64,000 nt of DNA from Pseudodesulfovibrio portus. GTDB taxonomy: Bacteria > Desulfobacterota > Desulfovibrionia > Desulfovibrionales > Desulfovibrionaceae. The stretch lies in assembly GCF_026000375.1 (NCBI RefSeq), contig NZ_AP026708.1:622501-686500 (forward strand), read 5' to 3'. Both the position numbers and the translations under genes were made by a program. The notes beneath the pieces were generated by a model that made no database searches, was not told the DNA's origin, and saw only the letters and a program-made list of their open reading frames with translations. This document shows, piece by piece, positions 46,108 to 55,340 of this stretch; position 1 is the first letter of the stretch; each line of letters opens with the position of its first letter.

Positions 46108-47040
46108 CTATTTACCGTTGGACTCGTGTTTGTCGTAGGCGCGGACGATGCGGCCCACCAGGGGGTGGCGGATGACGTCGTGCTCGTCGAAGAAAACGAA
46201 CCGGATGCCGCCGGTGCCTTCCAGAATCTTTCGCGCATGAAGCAACCCGGACCGCGCCTGGGTGGGCAGGTCGATCTGGGTGACGTCGCCGGTGACCACG
46301 GCCTTGGAGCCGAAGCCGAGCCGGGTCAGGAACATCTTCATCTGCTCCGGCGTGGTGTTCTGGGCCTCGTCCAGGATGATGAAGGCGTCGTTCAGGGTGC
46401 GCCCGCGCATGAAGGCCAGCGGGGCCACCTCGATGATGCCGGTCTCCTGGTAGTCCTGCACCTTGGCGAAATCGAGCATGTCGTGCAGGGCGTCGTACAG
46501 GGGGCGCAGGTAGGGATTGATCTTCTCGGCCAGGTCCCCGGGCAGGAAGCCGAGCTTTTCCCCGGCCTCCACCGCCGGGCGGGTCAGGACGATGCGCTTG
46601 ACCTCGCGCCGGGCCAGCGCGCCCACGGCCATGGCCACGGCCAGATAGGTCTTGCCCGTGCCCGCCGGGCCGATGCCGAAGGTCATGTCCGAATCCCGGA
46701 TGGCGTCCAGGTATTCGCGCTGATTGATGGACTTGGGCGACACTGTGCGCTTGCCCGAGGTGGCGTACACGTCGCCCTTGAACACCTCGTTCACGTCGGC
46801 GGACGGCCGGCGCTCCAGGATGCGACAGGCGAAGTCCACATCCTGGGGATGCACGCTGCGCCCCTTGCGAATCATGGCGTAGAGCTGGGTCAGCACCTGG
46901 GCGGCCAGGCCCGCCTTCCCGTCTTCTCCTTCCGGGGCATGGATGGACACCGCGTTGCCCCGGCTCTCGATGCGCACGCCGATGCGCTCCCCGAGCAGCT
47001 TGAGATGCTGGTTCTGGGGACCGAAAAGCTGGCTGGCCAT
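46108..47040 (-). CDS. phoH: PhoH-family ATPase
   Basis: A 310-residue P-loop ATPase with Walker A GPAGTGKT (residues 124-131), [21 protein letters not shown], and Walker [18 protein letters not shown]. It is probably an RNA-linked helicase or ATPase working with YbeY. These coordinates use the first ATG. It lacks a ribosome-binding site, and the frame stays open for 12 further codons to a CTG at 47076 or ATT at 47079, both just after GGAGG. The extended N-terminus (SATKLEFDDGH) resembles PhoH relatives, so a non-AUG start is likely. Confidence 0.92.
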   Translation of the reverse strand: MASQLFGPQNQHLKLLGERIGVRIESRGNAVSIHAPEGEDGKAGLAAQVLTQLYAMIRKGRSVHPQDVDFACRILERRPSADVNEVFKGDVYATSGKRTVSPKSINQREYLDAIRDSDMTFGIGPAGTGKTYLAVAMAVGALARREVKRIVLTRPAVEAGEKLGFLPGDLAEKINPYLRPLYDALHDMLDFAKVQDYQETGIIEVAPLAFMRGRTLNDAFIILDEAQNTTPEQMKMFLTRLGFGSKAVVTGDVTQIDLPTQARSGLLHARKILEGTGGIRFVFFDEHDVIRHPLVGRIVRAYDKHESNGK

Positions 47041-47075
47041 GTGGCCGTCGTCGAATTCGAGCTTGGTGGCGGACA

Positions 47076-47089
47076 GAATAGATTCCTCC
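47076..47089 (-). promoter_or_regulatory. Ribosome-binding site and likely non-AUG start of phoH
   Basis: On the minus strand GGAGG (47085-47089) is followed by ATT (47079-47077) after 5 bases and CTG (47076-47074) after 8, in the phoH frame. The preceding in-frame stop is the TAA of the ABC permease. The ATG at 47040 has no comparable site. Confidence 0.55.
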
Positions 47090-47091
47090 GG

Positions 47092-47856
47092 TTAATCCTT
47101 GGAACGCAGGAACATCCACTTGCACGCCCTGCGTTCCAGAATGTTGGCGGCCTCGTACAAAGCCGCGCCCATGATGGACATGCCGAGTATCCCGGTGAAC
47201 ATGGTCAGGTAGTCCATGGCTCCCCAGGCGTCCATTATCATGTAGCCCAGGCCGCGTGTGGTGGCAAAGGATTCGACGAAAAAGAGCACGGCCACGGACA
47301 CGCCCGTGCCCAGCCTGAGCGCCGTGAACCCGTGGGGCAGGGCCGCAGGCAGGAGCACCTCGCGCAGCACGTCCCAGCGCGAGCCGCCCAGGGACCGGAC
47401 CGAGTCGAAGTACTTGGGATGGATGGAGCGCACCCCGTCGCGGGTGGTGACCAGGATCTGATACCCCAGGATGAGCGCGATCATGGCGATCTTGGAGGTG
47501 TCGCCCAGCCCGAGCAGGAGCAGGAATATGGGCAGGAGCACGATCTTGGGCACCGGGTAGGTCAGGAACACGAAGGGAGCCAGCACCGCGTCCACCCGTT
47601 TCATGGAGCCCATGACCAGCCCCAGCGGGAAGGCCGTTGCCCAGGCCAGGGCCATGGCCGCAGTGGCCCGGTAGGCGCTGGTCATGAAATGTTCCCAGAA
47701 CAGGCTTGTGCCCATGGCCTGGATCAGGGCCGCCAGAGCGTCCTCGGGGTGCGGCAGGATGACGCCGCCCAGCGCCAGGGCCGCAGCCTTCCACAGCAAC
47801 CCCATGACCAGGATCACGCCGCCGTAACGGAAGATGGAGCGCAGCAGGCCTACCAT
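47092..47856 (-). CDS. SsuC/TauC-type ABC transporter permease
   Basis: A 254-residue inner-membrane permease with six hydrophobic segments, of the BPD_transp_1 class. The coupling loop LGGSRWDVLREVLLPAALPHGFTALRLGTGVS (about residues 142-173) contains the EAA-like motif. I chose the ATG at 47856 (MVGLLRSIF), which overlaps the ATPase end by 7 bases. It works with the ATPase and binding protein upstream. Substrate unknown; sulfonates, nitrate, thiamine precursors and aromatic acids use this class. Confidence 0.9.
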   Translation of the reverse strand: MVGLLRSIFRYGGVILVMGLLWKAAALALGGVILPHPEDALAALIQAMGTSLFWEHFMTSAYRATAAMALAWATAFPLGLVMGSMKRVDAVLAPFVFLTYPVPKIVLLPIFLLLLGLGDTSKIAMIALILGYQILVTTRDGVRSIHPKYFDSVRSLGGSRWDVLREVLLPAALPHGFTALRLGTGVSVAVLFFVESFATTRGLGYMIMDAWGAMDYLTMFTGILGMSIMGAALYEAANILERRACKWMFLRSKD

Positions 47857-48584
47857 TGATCCTCCACGGTATGGCGCAACCGGCGCAACAGGTCGAAACA
47901 CGCCTCGGTGTCGCGGATGTTCTCGTCGCCGAAGCCGGGGTTGTCGAAGACGGCCACGGGTCGGGCCGGGCGGCCGGACATGACCATGATCCGCTGGCCG
48001 AGCATGACCGCCTCCTCCAGGGAGTGCGTCACCAGCACGTAGGGAATCTTCCGCTTGCGCCAGACGTCCAGCAGGGTGCGCTGGAGCCGCTCACGGGTCA
48101 GGGCGTCCAGGGAGGAAAAGGGTTCGTCCAGGAGCATGAGCCGCGGTTCGGTGACGAAGGCCCGGGCAATGGCCACGCGCTGTTGCTCGCCGCCGCTCAG
48201 GTTGGCGGGATAATCCAGGTCCCGGCCCGTGATGCCCATCTCGGCCAGCTGGTCGCGGGCCTTCCGACGCCGCGCCGCCCGCCCCATACCGTGCAGCTTG
48301 AGGCCCAGGGCCACGTTTTCGATGACCGTGCGCCACGGCAACAATCCGTAGTCCTGCAAAATGATGGATATCTCCGGCGAAGGCCGGGTCACGGGCGAGC
48401 CCATGAGGGACACGCGCCCGGCGTCGGGCTCGGACAACCCGCCCAGCAGATAGAGCAGGGACGTCTTGCCGCACCCGGACGGGCCGACCACGGCCAGGGT
48501 CTCCTCCGGTTCGAGCCGGAAGGTGACATCCTCAAGGACGGCCTTTCCGCCATAGGACTTGGACAGATGCTCCGCAGTCAGCAT
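47850..48584 (-). CDS. SsuB/TauB-type ABC transporter ATPase
   Basis: A 244-residue ABC ATPase with Walker [10 protein letters not shown] (near residue 35), Q-loop [11 protein letters not shown], signature [15 protein letters not shown], Walker [21 protein letters not shown] and H-loop [12 protein letters not shown]. The sequence matches the nitrate/sulfonate/taurine importer class. It begins 3 bases after the binding-protein gene. Confidence 0.93.
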   Translation of the reverse strand: MLTAEHLSKSYGGKAVLEDVTFRLEPEETLAVVGPSGCGKTSLLYLLGGLSEPDAGRVSLMGSPVTRPSPEISIILQDYGLLPWRTVIENVALGLKLHGMGRAARRRKARDQLAEMGITGRDLDYPANLSGGEQQRVAIARAFVTEPRLMLLDEPFSSLDALTRERLQRTLLDVWRKRKIPYVLVTHSLEEAVMLGQRIMVMSGRPARPVAVFDNPGFGDENIRDTEACFDLLRRLRHTVEDQW

Positions 48585-48587
48585 CGG

Positions 48588-49514
48588 TCAGGGGGCTATC
48601 GGGGACAGGGCCACGGAATCGGGGACCGTCATTTTGAGCAGCCCCTTGTCCAGCATCCACTCCTGCACCTCGGCCAGTTCGGCCGAGGCGGGCAGGCTGG
48701 GCATGGGATAGGGATAGATGGGGAAATCCGCCACCAGCGGCTTGGGAATACGGCAGGTTTCGGCCATGAGTCGGCGGTACTTTTCCGGATTGTCCCGGAT
48801 AGCCTGGACCGCTTCCCGGTAGGCGCGGATGAACCGCATGTAGTCCGAGCCGTGGTTTTTGAAATACCGTTCATGCAGGCAGAGCACGGTCAGGGGAATA
48901 TCCAGGTCTTCCGCCGTGGCCAGGGTCGCCCCGCCCTTGAGCCGGGCCAGGGACAGCAGGGGCTCGGGCAGGAGCGCGGAGTCGATCTGGCCGGTCAGGA
49001 GCATCTGCAGCCGGATGGGCATCTTCTTGATCTCCACCTGGGCGAAATAGCCGCGTTCGACCTTGAGATGGTCCTCCATCTTGTCGGCCAGGAACTCCAT
49101 GATGGTGGACTTGGACAGGCCGAGCTTGCCGCCCTTCATGGCCGCCAGGTCACGGTCTTTGTTCTCCGGGGAGAGCGCGATGCCGAACATGGGGTATCCG
49201 GGCGTGGTCCGCCAGGAGGTCAGGGCGATGCGCATGGGCACGTCCCGGCTGATGAGCAGGTAGGTGGCAATGAGGTCGCCGAAATAGCCGTCTATCTGCC
49301 CTGTCTGCATGGCCGTGTCCCGCTCCAGGGCGGACATGAATTTGACCAGCGTGACGTCCAGGCCGTGCTTCTCGAAGATGCCCTCCTGCGCGGCCACCTG
49401 CAGCGGCAGGGTGTCGAGCACTGGCAACACGCCGAAGCGCAGGGCGGTGTTGCCCGCCAGGGCGGTCGTGCTCAAAACAAAAACAAACAATATGCACATG
49501 ATACATTGTTTCAT
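48588..49514 (-). CDS. NMT1/SsuA-type periplasmic substrate-binding protein
   Basis: A 308-residue secreted protein with signal peptide (MCILFVFVLSTTALAG) and the NMT1 fold: LRFGVLPVLDTLPLQVAAQEGIFEKHGLDVTLVKF at the start, then GQIDGYFGDLIATYLL. It delivers substrate to the permease/ATPase pair downstream. Ligand not identifiable; relatives bind sulfonates, nitrate or thiamine precursors. A GGGGAA site precedes the ATG. First gene of the transporter operon. Confidence 0.9.
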   Translation of the reverse strand: MKQCIMCILFVFVLSTTALAGNTALRFGVLPVLDTLPLQVAAQEGIFEKHGLDVTLVKFMSALERDTAMQTGQIDGYFGDLIATYLLISRDVPMRIALTSWRTTPGYPMFGIALSPENKDRDLAAMKGGKLGLSKSTIMEFLADKMEDHLKVERGYFAQVEIKKMPIRLQMLLTGQIDSALLPEPLLSLARLKGGATLATAEDLDIPLTVLCLHERYFKNHGSDYMRFIRAYREAVQAIRDNPEKYRRLMAETCRIPKPLVADFPIYPYPMPSLPASAELAEVQEWMLDKGLLKMTVPDSVALSPIAP

Positions 49515-49568
49515 AAATCATTCCCCTTTCTTGCGATCAGCCGCTTCTATCACGGCAAAAAGCGAAAG

Positions 49569-49603
49569 AAAAGGCGGACAGGCCATTTCCCTGTCCGCCT
49601 TTT
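49569..49603 (-). terminator. Intrinsic terminator before the SsuA-type operon
   Basis: A 14-base-pair stem AAAAGGCGGACAGG / CCTGTCCGCCTTTT with a seven-base loop; on the minus strand it is followed by TTTCTTTC. It ends the hypothetical gene at 49711-50337. Confidence 0.85.
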
Positions 49604-49710
49604 CCGATCTTTGCGTTTCTTTATGTTCAGGCAGCGTGCAGCAAACACTGAACGCCGTGGCGAGCGGGACTCGCTTCCCCGCAAAAACGGAACCGGGGCC
49701 GCCCCCCCCC

Positions 49711-50337
49711 CTACAGGGGAACAACCCGCTCCGCGAACCGATCCCGGAGGAACTGCTCGATCTTTTTGCCGTCCTTGAGTATTTCCTTGGGGAGCATGCG
49801 GACGTTGCAGGCATAGATCACGGTCAACCTGGTCTCCACGTTGATGTTGCGCTGTACCAGATACGCAACGTACCCGGGCTCGGCGACAGGATGCCCCTGC
49901 TCGGCCAGGTATTCCTCCACCGCCTTGAAATCCTGCTTCTTCTCACCAAGATACACGGCAAACAGCTCACTGTAGTACCTGCCGTTTATGGTCACATTAT
50001 TTCCCTTGGTCGCGGCCCAGTGATGGCGGCGGCCCACCAGCTCATACCGTATGAACAGGCACACTTCCTCCGGTGCCTTGTCCGGCGAGGCAACGGCGAA
50101 CAGGTCGTACCGGGCCTTGGTTCCGGGCTTCGCCAGGAGCGTGTTGCAATTGTTTCCCGAGCAGTAGGTCGAGATATTCATTCCCGGTTCACCCATATAC
50201 CGGAATCCCTCGCCCAGTGTGAAGACCGGACAGCCGGGCGTTTCGTACACAACCGACTCCTCAGCCTCGGCACCTTGAAAACCATTCAGAGCCAGCACCA
50301 GTCCAAGGCACAGCAGCAGGAACCTGAACTTCAACAT
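49711..50337 (-). CDS. Hypothetical secreted protein
   Basis: A 208-residue protein with signal peptide (FLLLCLGLVLALNGFQGAEAE). The mature part has several Cys (for example SGNNCNTLL and VIYACNV) that could form disulfides, and beta-rich stretches (EEVCLFIRYELVG). I chose the ATG at 50337, with AGGAG eight bases upstream; a GTG at 50346 is also open. The stop codon is followed by a run of G residues. No family recognised. Confidence 0.75.
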   Translation of the reverse strand: MLKFRFLLLCLGLVLALNGFQGAEAEESVVYETPGCPVFTLGEGFRYMGEPGMNISTYCSGNNCNTLLAKPGTKARYDLFAVASPDKAPEEVCLFIRYELVGRRHHWAATKGNNVTINGRYYSELFAVYLGEKKQDFKAVEEYLAEQGHPVAEPGYVAYLVQRNINVETRLTVIYACNVRMLPKEILKDGKKIEQFLRDRFAERVVPL

Positions 50338-50464
50338 CACGATCACTCCTCATCAAATACAGTTGCATATGGAGGGGACCGCTTAACACACAAATGAACG
50401 GTTGAAAATACATAGCATAAGTCAATGCAAATGCAGCAATTCATAGGAGAACAACGAGAAGACT

Positions 50465-50507
50465 GCGGGCCATGCGATACCGGTCTTCCCGGCATTGCAT
50501 GGCCCGC
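50465..50507. repeat. Inverted repeat downstream of the metal exporter
   Basis: Arms GCGGGCCATGC (50465-50475) and GCATGGCCCGC (50497-50507) form a perfect 11-base-pair stem with a 21-base loop, just after the exporter stop on the minus strand. The U-run on that strand is weak, so it may be a terminator or an mRNA-end protecting hairpin. Confidence 0.6.
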
Positions 50508-50519
50508 AAAAAGGGGGAT

Positions 50520-51578
50520 TCAATGCTTGCGGCCCTTCCCGATGAAGCTCCGCGCCACCAGAATCAGCAGGATCACGGCTCCGGCCACACCGGCCCAATG
50601 GGGCAGCAATTCGTCCACCTCGGCCACCACGGCCCGGATGTCCAGGCCCAGCGCATCATAGATGCGGTCCGTGACCCAGGCCAGGACCAGGGAGGCGATG
50701 ACGATGGAAGCCACGTAGAGCCCTGCCGCGCGCTTGCCCAGGGTCTTGAGCATGACCGTGATGGTCGCGCCGTTGGTTGCCGGTCCGGCCAGCAGGAAGA
50801 CCAGGGCCGCGCCGGGCGACAACCCCTTGAGCAGGAGCGAGGCCGCGATGGGCGTGGAAGCCGTTGCGCAGACGTAGAGCGGCAGCGCCACCACCAGCAT
50901 GACTAGATAGGAGAGGAATCCCGAGCCCACGTAACCGGAGAGCGCGTCTTCGGGGATCAGGGCGGAAATGATCCCCGCGATCAATACGCCGACCATGAGC
51001 CAGCGGCCGATGTCGCCGATCATCTCGCCGAAAGCGTAGTCCATGCCCAGGCGAAACCTGACGCCGACTCCCTCCTGCGGTTCCGTCGGACAGGACCCGC
51101 CGCACCCGCAGCCACCCGCGCCGCAGCTGTCGGTCACGGACGCCATGGGCAGCGGTTCCTCCTTGCCGGGAAACGCGTTGACCAGCACCCCGGCGAACAC
51201 GGCTGTCAGGGACGCGGCCACGGGCCGGATGACGGTCATGATCGGGTCGATGAGCGCATAGGTCACGGCCATGGAGTCAACACCCGTTTCCGGAGTGGAG
51301 ATCATGAAAGCCGTGGTCGCCCCCTTGCTCGCACCCTGACGCCGCAACCCGAGGGCCGTCGGCAGCACGCCGCACGAGCACAACGGGAGCGGCACGCCCA
51401 CGATGGCCGCCTTGACCACTGAACCGAAGGAATCCCTGCCCAGATGGCGGGCCATATAGGAATCCGGGACAAAGCCCTTGAGCAGCCCGGCCACGAAAAA
51501 TCCGAACAGGACATATGGGGACGCCTCGACCAGCACATGCCAGGACTCGGCGACTATCAGCACAACCACATCCGCCAT
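50520..51578 (-). CDS. SO_0444-family Cu/Zn efflux permease
   Basis: A 352-residue polytopic permease with about ten helices. The motif VGVPLPLCSCGVLPTALGLRRQGASKG (near residue 63) with CSC and the later FLLAGPATNGATITVM are typical of the SO_0444/YraQ permease family. A central cytoplasmic loop holds a Cys-rich patch, DSCGAGGCGCGGSC, probably metal binding. I chose the ATG at 51578, with AGAAGG upstream. It lies just downstream of an ArsR gene and carries an ArsR-like operator at its own promoter, which supports metal-controlled export. Substrate inferred as Zn or Cu. Confidence 0.87.
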   Translation of the reverse strand: MADVVVLIVAESWHVLVEASPYVLFGFFVAGLLKGFVPDSYMARHLGRDSFGSVVKAAIVGVPLPLCSCGVLPTALGLRRQGASKGATTAFMISTPETGVDSMAVTYALIDPIMTVIRPVAASLTAVFAGVLVNAFPGKEEPLPMASVTDSCGAGGCGCGGSCPTEPQEGVGVRFRLGMDYAFGEMIGDIGRWLMVGVLIAGIISALIPEDALSGYVGSGFLSYLVMLVVALPLYVCATASTPIAASLLLKGLSPGAALVFLLAGPATNGATITVMLKTLGKRAAGLYVASIVIASLVLAWVTDRIYDALGLDIRAVVAEVDELLPHWAGVAGAVILLILVARSFIGKGRKH

Positions 51579-51612
51579 ATTCAACACCTTCTCATATTCA
51601 ACCTAGGTAATG

Positions 51613-51641
51613 ATTGAATAGTTATTCATAATAATTATCAA
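51613..51641 (-). promoter_or_regulatory. Promoter of the metal exporter with overlapping ArsR operator
   Basis: On the minus strand, TTGATA (51636-51641), a 17-base spacer and TTCAAT (51613-51618). The palindrome TGAATA-GT-TATTCA (51615-51628) covers the -10 and part of the spacer and closely matches the copy before arsR, so the repressor would block polymerase here. Confidence 0.7.
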
Positions 51642-51663
51642 AAAAAATATCGGAAAGGGGCCC

Positions 51664-52023
51664 CTACCCCTGTTCCGATATATGATCCAGCCCCTGGGAA
51701 ACCAGGTTGCGCACATGGTCGTCATCCAGAGAATAAAACACGTTCTTCCCTTCCTTCCTGTACCGGACGAGCTTGGCCGCCCTGAGGAGCCTGAGCTGAT
51801 GGGAAATGGCGGACTGGGACATATCGAGGACCTCGGCCAGGGCGCACACGCAGAGTTCACCAAGGGACAGGGCGTACAGAATGCGGACTCGCGTGTAGTC
51901 GCCGAGGGCCTTGAACAATTCGGCCAGGAAGAGAAACTGCCTCTCGGTCAGCATCTGTTCCCGCGCGGCAGCGACATTTTTTGCGTGCTGGTCGGTATCG
52001 CTACAGGCAATATTGGACATCAT
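51664..52023 (-). CDS. ArsR/SmtB-family metal-responsive repressor
   Basis: A 119-residue winged-helix repressor. The alpha-3 region ELCVCALAEVLDMSQSAISHQLRLLRAAKLVRYRKEGKNVFYSL contains the CVC pair typical of soft-metal sensors, and the C-terminal helix DDDHVRNLVSQGLDHISEQG has Asp/His ligands like SmtB/CzrA alpha-5 sites. It probably releases DNA when Zn, Cd or similar binds. Two matching operator palindromes lie at its own promoter and the exporter promoter. Confidence 0.9.
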   Translation of the reverse strand: MMSNIACSDTDQHAKNVAAAREQMLTERQFLFLAELFKALGDYTRVRILYALSLGELCVCALAEVLDMSQSAISHQLRLLRAAKLVRYRKEGKNVFYSLDDDHVRNLVSQGLDHISEQG

Positions 52024-52033
52024 TCACCTCACA

Positions 52034-52085
52034 TGAGTAGTTGTTCATTTGTAATAAAAGTATATCCCAAACACGGCAATGTCAA
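52034..52085 (-). promoter_or_regulatory. arsR promoter with operator
   Basis: On the minus strand, a perfect TTGACA (52080-52085), a 15-base spacer and TATACT (52059-52064). The imperfect palindrome TGAGTA-GT-TGTTCA (52034-52047) lies just downstream of the expected start and matches the exporter operator at 12 of 14 bases. Confidence 0.7.
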
Positions 52086-52161
52086 GCGGCATTACCGGAC
52101 CATAAACCACTTCCGCGCACAACGGTTTCGCGTCCAAGCCCCGGCCGGGCCCTGCCCGTCG

Positions 52162-55119
52162 TCACCCGAGGCCCAGCCGCTGCAGGGTCCGCTGCTTGCG
52201 GCCCGCGAAATCGAGAATTCCGGCGATCTGGTCTGCGTGGGCCAATCCCGCGCCGCGCACCTCGCTGATGAACCCGGCCACGGCCTTTTCCTCCTCCAGG
52301 TAGCCGAAAACCACGTCCCGCACGTTCCGGAGGGAGACCAGCCGTTCGGCCCAGCCCATGCCCTCCTGATAAAGCATCTTGGCCGAGACGAATGCGGCCA
52401 GCAAGGCTATCTGGTGGCCGCGCGGCAGGTCGTTGACCAGCCTGTCGCCGTACCGGTCGGCCAGCACCGCCGGGCAATAGGACAGGAGCACGTCGGACAA
52501 TCCGGGATCGTCGGCCACCCTGTCCACGGTCTCCTCCAGGACCAGGGCCACGCGGTCGGCCAGCCCGTTGATGGACGCCGAAAGCTCGAAGGACAACTCG
52601 GTGATGGTTCGCCCGCCCCCGGCCTGCCTGAACTCGCGCATGAGCAGCCGGGCCTCGGCCCTGGCCCGGAGGCGCAGGATGTCGAGCAGCTGGACCACGT
52701 ACTGATCCTTGATCTCCAGGAACTCCGACTCGGTGAGGATGAGCCCTGCCAGGATTTCGTAGGAAGAGCAGATGACGCCGGTCTTGTTGGCCGACGGCCC
52801 GGGCACGACCAGCACCCCCGCCTTTTCCAGTTCGGCGCGGGCCTCGGCCGAGATGAAGATATTGGCCCCCTCCACGATGCCCCGCGCGGAAGGGGCGCCG
52901 TCCTTTTGCAGGAACTTTTTCCAGTTGGACATGTTGATGGTGTCGGGCCTGCCGCCGGACGGGATGAAGATATCCGCCACCGCGGTGTTGTGCAGGGTGT
53001 TGCGGATGCGGGTCCCGTCCTCCTCGTCCGTGGACACCACCAGGGCACCCCCGCCCCTGAGCTTGGAGGGGTCGAAATCGGCTGCCTTGAAATTGCCGTC
53101 CGTGAGGCGCGACAGTTCCCCGTGGTCCATGCCTTCCGGGTCGTAGACAGCGCCGTGGCCGTCGGTCATGGCCACGATTCGGGCGTTTTCGCCGTATTCG
53201 CGCATGAGGATGCGCATGACGTTGGAGGCCACGTCGCCTGCCGGGCCGCCCGTGATCTTGACCGTAAAGGGCTGGGCATGCGGGTTGATGCCGAGGGTGC
53301 GCAGCAGCTCGTCGGCAAAGACGATGACCCCCTCGCTGGTCACGCCGTACTGCTTGTGGGCGATGCCCGCGCCGGGCTTGGAGCTGATGAACGCGCTCGG
53401 CCACTTGTAGCCCCGCGTTGCGGCCCTGTCCGCGATCCACTGGATATGCTGCGGCGTGATGTTCTCGTCCGGGCCGAGGAAGATGATCTCCTCGCGGCCC
53501 AGGTAGTCGACGATGCGTGGATGGACGAAGCCCCGGGCCCCCTGGGGAATCACCAGCAGGTCCAGGAAGGAATCGACCATGGACTTGACGGCCAGGTCGA
53601 TGTCACCGTCCGGGCCGAGCAGGATGACCGCCTTGGAGCCGCCCTCGGGGATATCCTTGTTCTTGAGCTGCTGGGCCTTGGCCAGCTTGGTGACCTCGTC
53701 GAAGAGCCGGTTGGACTCCATCTCGAACTGCTCCTGGCTCCAGGTGCGAACCACGCGAACGCCCCCCCGGGCCATGTCCCGGTAGCGGACCTGGAAACCG
53801 AAGCTGTAGGGGCCATGGAAGCAATAGAGGCCGAAGGGCCGCTCCTCCCTGGGCATGGGCGCCAGGATGAGCGGATCGAGACGAAAGCCCAGCCCCAGCT
53901 TGCGGTCGAGGTAGTAGTTCGTCCTGAGCGTGTAGCGGAAGAATTTGTAGATATAGGTCAGGATATCCCGATGGATGTCGTTGCCAACGTTGCGGATTGC
54001 CGCACGAACCGCCGCCCTCTTCTCGACCATGGCCGCCTTGCGGTCGCCCGTGAACTCGGGATCGAACCGGACCGTGAAATACTCGAACAGCAGCCGGGTC
54101 ACGTCCCGATGCTTGAGCACGGCGTAGACGATGCGCTCAGAATGGTAGGCGTTCAGGTCCTTCTTGATCAGGAACTGATGGGCGAACTCGCTCGCGGCCT
54201 GCATGAGCATGACCTGCCCGAGCTCCCAGCCCTCCTCGTAGGCCAGGGCTTCCAGCCCGTGGGGCGCGAACCACTTGGTCAGTTCGAGTTGGCGCTTGAG
54301 CCGGAGCCACTTCTCGCCGTCCCCGGCCAGGTCCACCCGCTGCCGGTCAAGATAGAAACTCATGATGGCGATGGGAGCCTTGCCCCCACGCTCGAATTCA
54401 TCGGAATAGGCCCGGTCCACGGGAATTTCCTCCCGCCCGAACACGTTGACGACTCTATGGAGCAGACCCTTTCTCGGCGGATTGACCATGGCCACGCTGA
54501 TGCGGTCGAAACCCGGGCTGACCTCTTTTTCCAGGGCCACCTGGACATGCTCCCTGCCCTCCAGGAGATCACAGGTGCGGAAATGGCGCACCGCCCGTCC
54601 GGGCTCGAACTTTTCGATATAGTCCTCGCTGGCGGTGGTGAGAAAACGCTGGAAGTCGTCGACCTCGTGGGACTCGATGTCCAGTTCGCCGCTCCGGGCC
54701 GCGTCGATCACGTCCTTCACAGGTTCCCCGTCGATGGCGCACAGTGGTTGCGGGCCGAAAACAAAGGTGTCGAGCCGGATGGAATCGTCCCGGCTGGAAT
54801 AGATGCGTGCGATCTGGATGTCCTTGTCCCGGTATCCCTTGAGCACCCAGCCCAACGTATTCATATCCCCGCCGGGAGAGATGTGCGTCACCCGGGTGCC
54901 GCATGGGCTGTGCAGGGCCACGGCCTGCTTCTCCTCCAGGACCATGCCCGAGATGATGGCCATGAGATGCCGGATCTGCTCGGCCTCGCCGTGGGTGCGG
55001 AAATAGTAATCGGGCATGTTGGCGTAAAACCAGGGGATCACCTCGCCGGCCGATTCTCCGAGCCTGTCGATAATCTTCTCGCGCATCATCTCGGGATCGC
55101 TGTATATCGCATCAATCAT
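52162..55119 (-). CDS. NAD-glutamate dehydrogenase (large type, about 985 residues)
   Basis: A 985-residue protein of the large GDH family: long N-terminal regulatory part (about residues 1-480), then a catalytic half with DMARGGVRVVR (near 500), KNKDIPEGGSKAVILLG, and the Rossmann-domain VKITGGPAGDVASNVM (near 640). It converts glutamate to 2-oxoglutarate and ammonia with NAD. The size is between the 115-kDa and 180-kDa classes. I chose the ATG at 55119, with GGAG seven bases upstream; an upstream frame is also open. It stands alone, divergent from cheV. Confidence 0.88.
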   Translation of the reverse strand: MIDAIYSDPEMMREKIIDRLGESAGEVIPWFYANMPDYYFRTHGEAEQIRHLMAIISGMVLEEKQAVALHSPCGTRVTHISPGGDMNTLGWVLKGYRDKDIQIARIYSSRDDSIRLDTFVFGPQPLCAIDGEPVKDVIDAARSGELDIESHEVDDFQRFLTTASEDYIEKFEPGRAVRHFRTCDLLEGREHVQVALEKEVSPGFDRISVAMVNPPRKGLLHRVVNVFGREEIPVDRAYSDEFERGGKAPIAIMSFYLDRQRVDLAGDGEKWLRLKRQLELTKWFAPHGLEALAYEEGWELGQVMLMQAASEFAHQFLIKKDLNAYHSERIVYAVLKHRDVTRLLFEYFTVRFDPEFTGDRKAAMVEKRAAVRAAIRNVGNDIHRDILTYIYKFFRYTLRTNYYLDRKLGLGFRLDPLILAPMPREERPFGLYCFHGPYSFGFQVRYRDMARGGVRVVRTWSQEQFEMESNRLFDEVTKLAKAQQLKNKDIPEGGSKAVILLGPDGDIDLAVKSMVDSFLDLLVIPQGARGFVHPRIVDYLGREEIIFLGPDENITPQHIQWIADRAATRGYKWPSAFISSKPGAGIAHKQYGVTSEGVIVFADELLRTLGINPHAQPFTVKITGGPAGDVASNVMRILMREYGENARIVAMTDGHGAVYDPEGMDHGELSRLTDGNFKAADFDPSKLRGGGALVVSTDEEDGTRIRNTLHNTAVADIFIPSGGRPDTINMSNWKKFLQKDGAPSARGIVEGANIFISAEARAELEKAGVLVVPGPSANKTGVICSSYEILAGLILTESEFLEIKDQYVVQLLDILRLRARAEARLLMREFRQAGGGRTITELSFELSASINGLADRVALVLEETVDRVADDPGLSDVLLSYCPAVLADRYGDRLVNDLPRGHQIALLAAFVSAKMLYQEGMGWAERLVSLRNVRDVVFGYLEEEKAVAGFISEVRGAGLAHADQIAGILDFAGRKQRTLQRLGLG

Positions 55120-55208
55120 GAAACAGCTCCATTGGGTTTTCCAAGACTCTCTCCCATCTACATGGTTGTGCATGGAGGGCAAAAACAGGTCAAGTATAAC
55201 CGCAAACT

Positions 55209-55236
55209 TTGTCCATTTCCCTCAAGACGTTATAAA
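55209..55236 (+). promoter_or_regulatory. Candidate promoter of cheV
   Basis: TTGTCC (55209-55214), a 16-base spacer and TATAAA (55231-55236) lie about 105 bases before the cheV start. No sigma-28 or sigma-54 consensus was seen nearby. Confidence 0.4.
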
Positions 55237-55340
55237 TTACCAGGCAAACACTCTAATGCCGTGGACATAAAATTTGAGGCAGCGTATATTGAGCCATCAT
55301 ACATACTGGAAATCCCGCTCCGGGCCCTGGGAGACGATCC

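Noticed and set aside
49702-49711. A run of ten C residues at the end of the hypothetical gene at 49711-50337, possible phase variation
   Set aside because: On the coding strand the run follows the TAG stop, so slippage would not change the protein. It may still affect the 3' end of the mRNA, but there is no sign of that.
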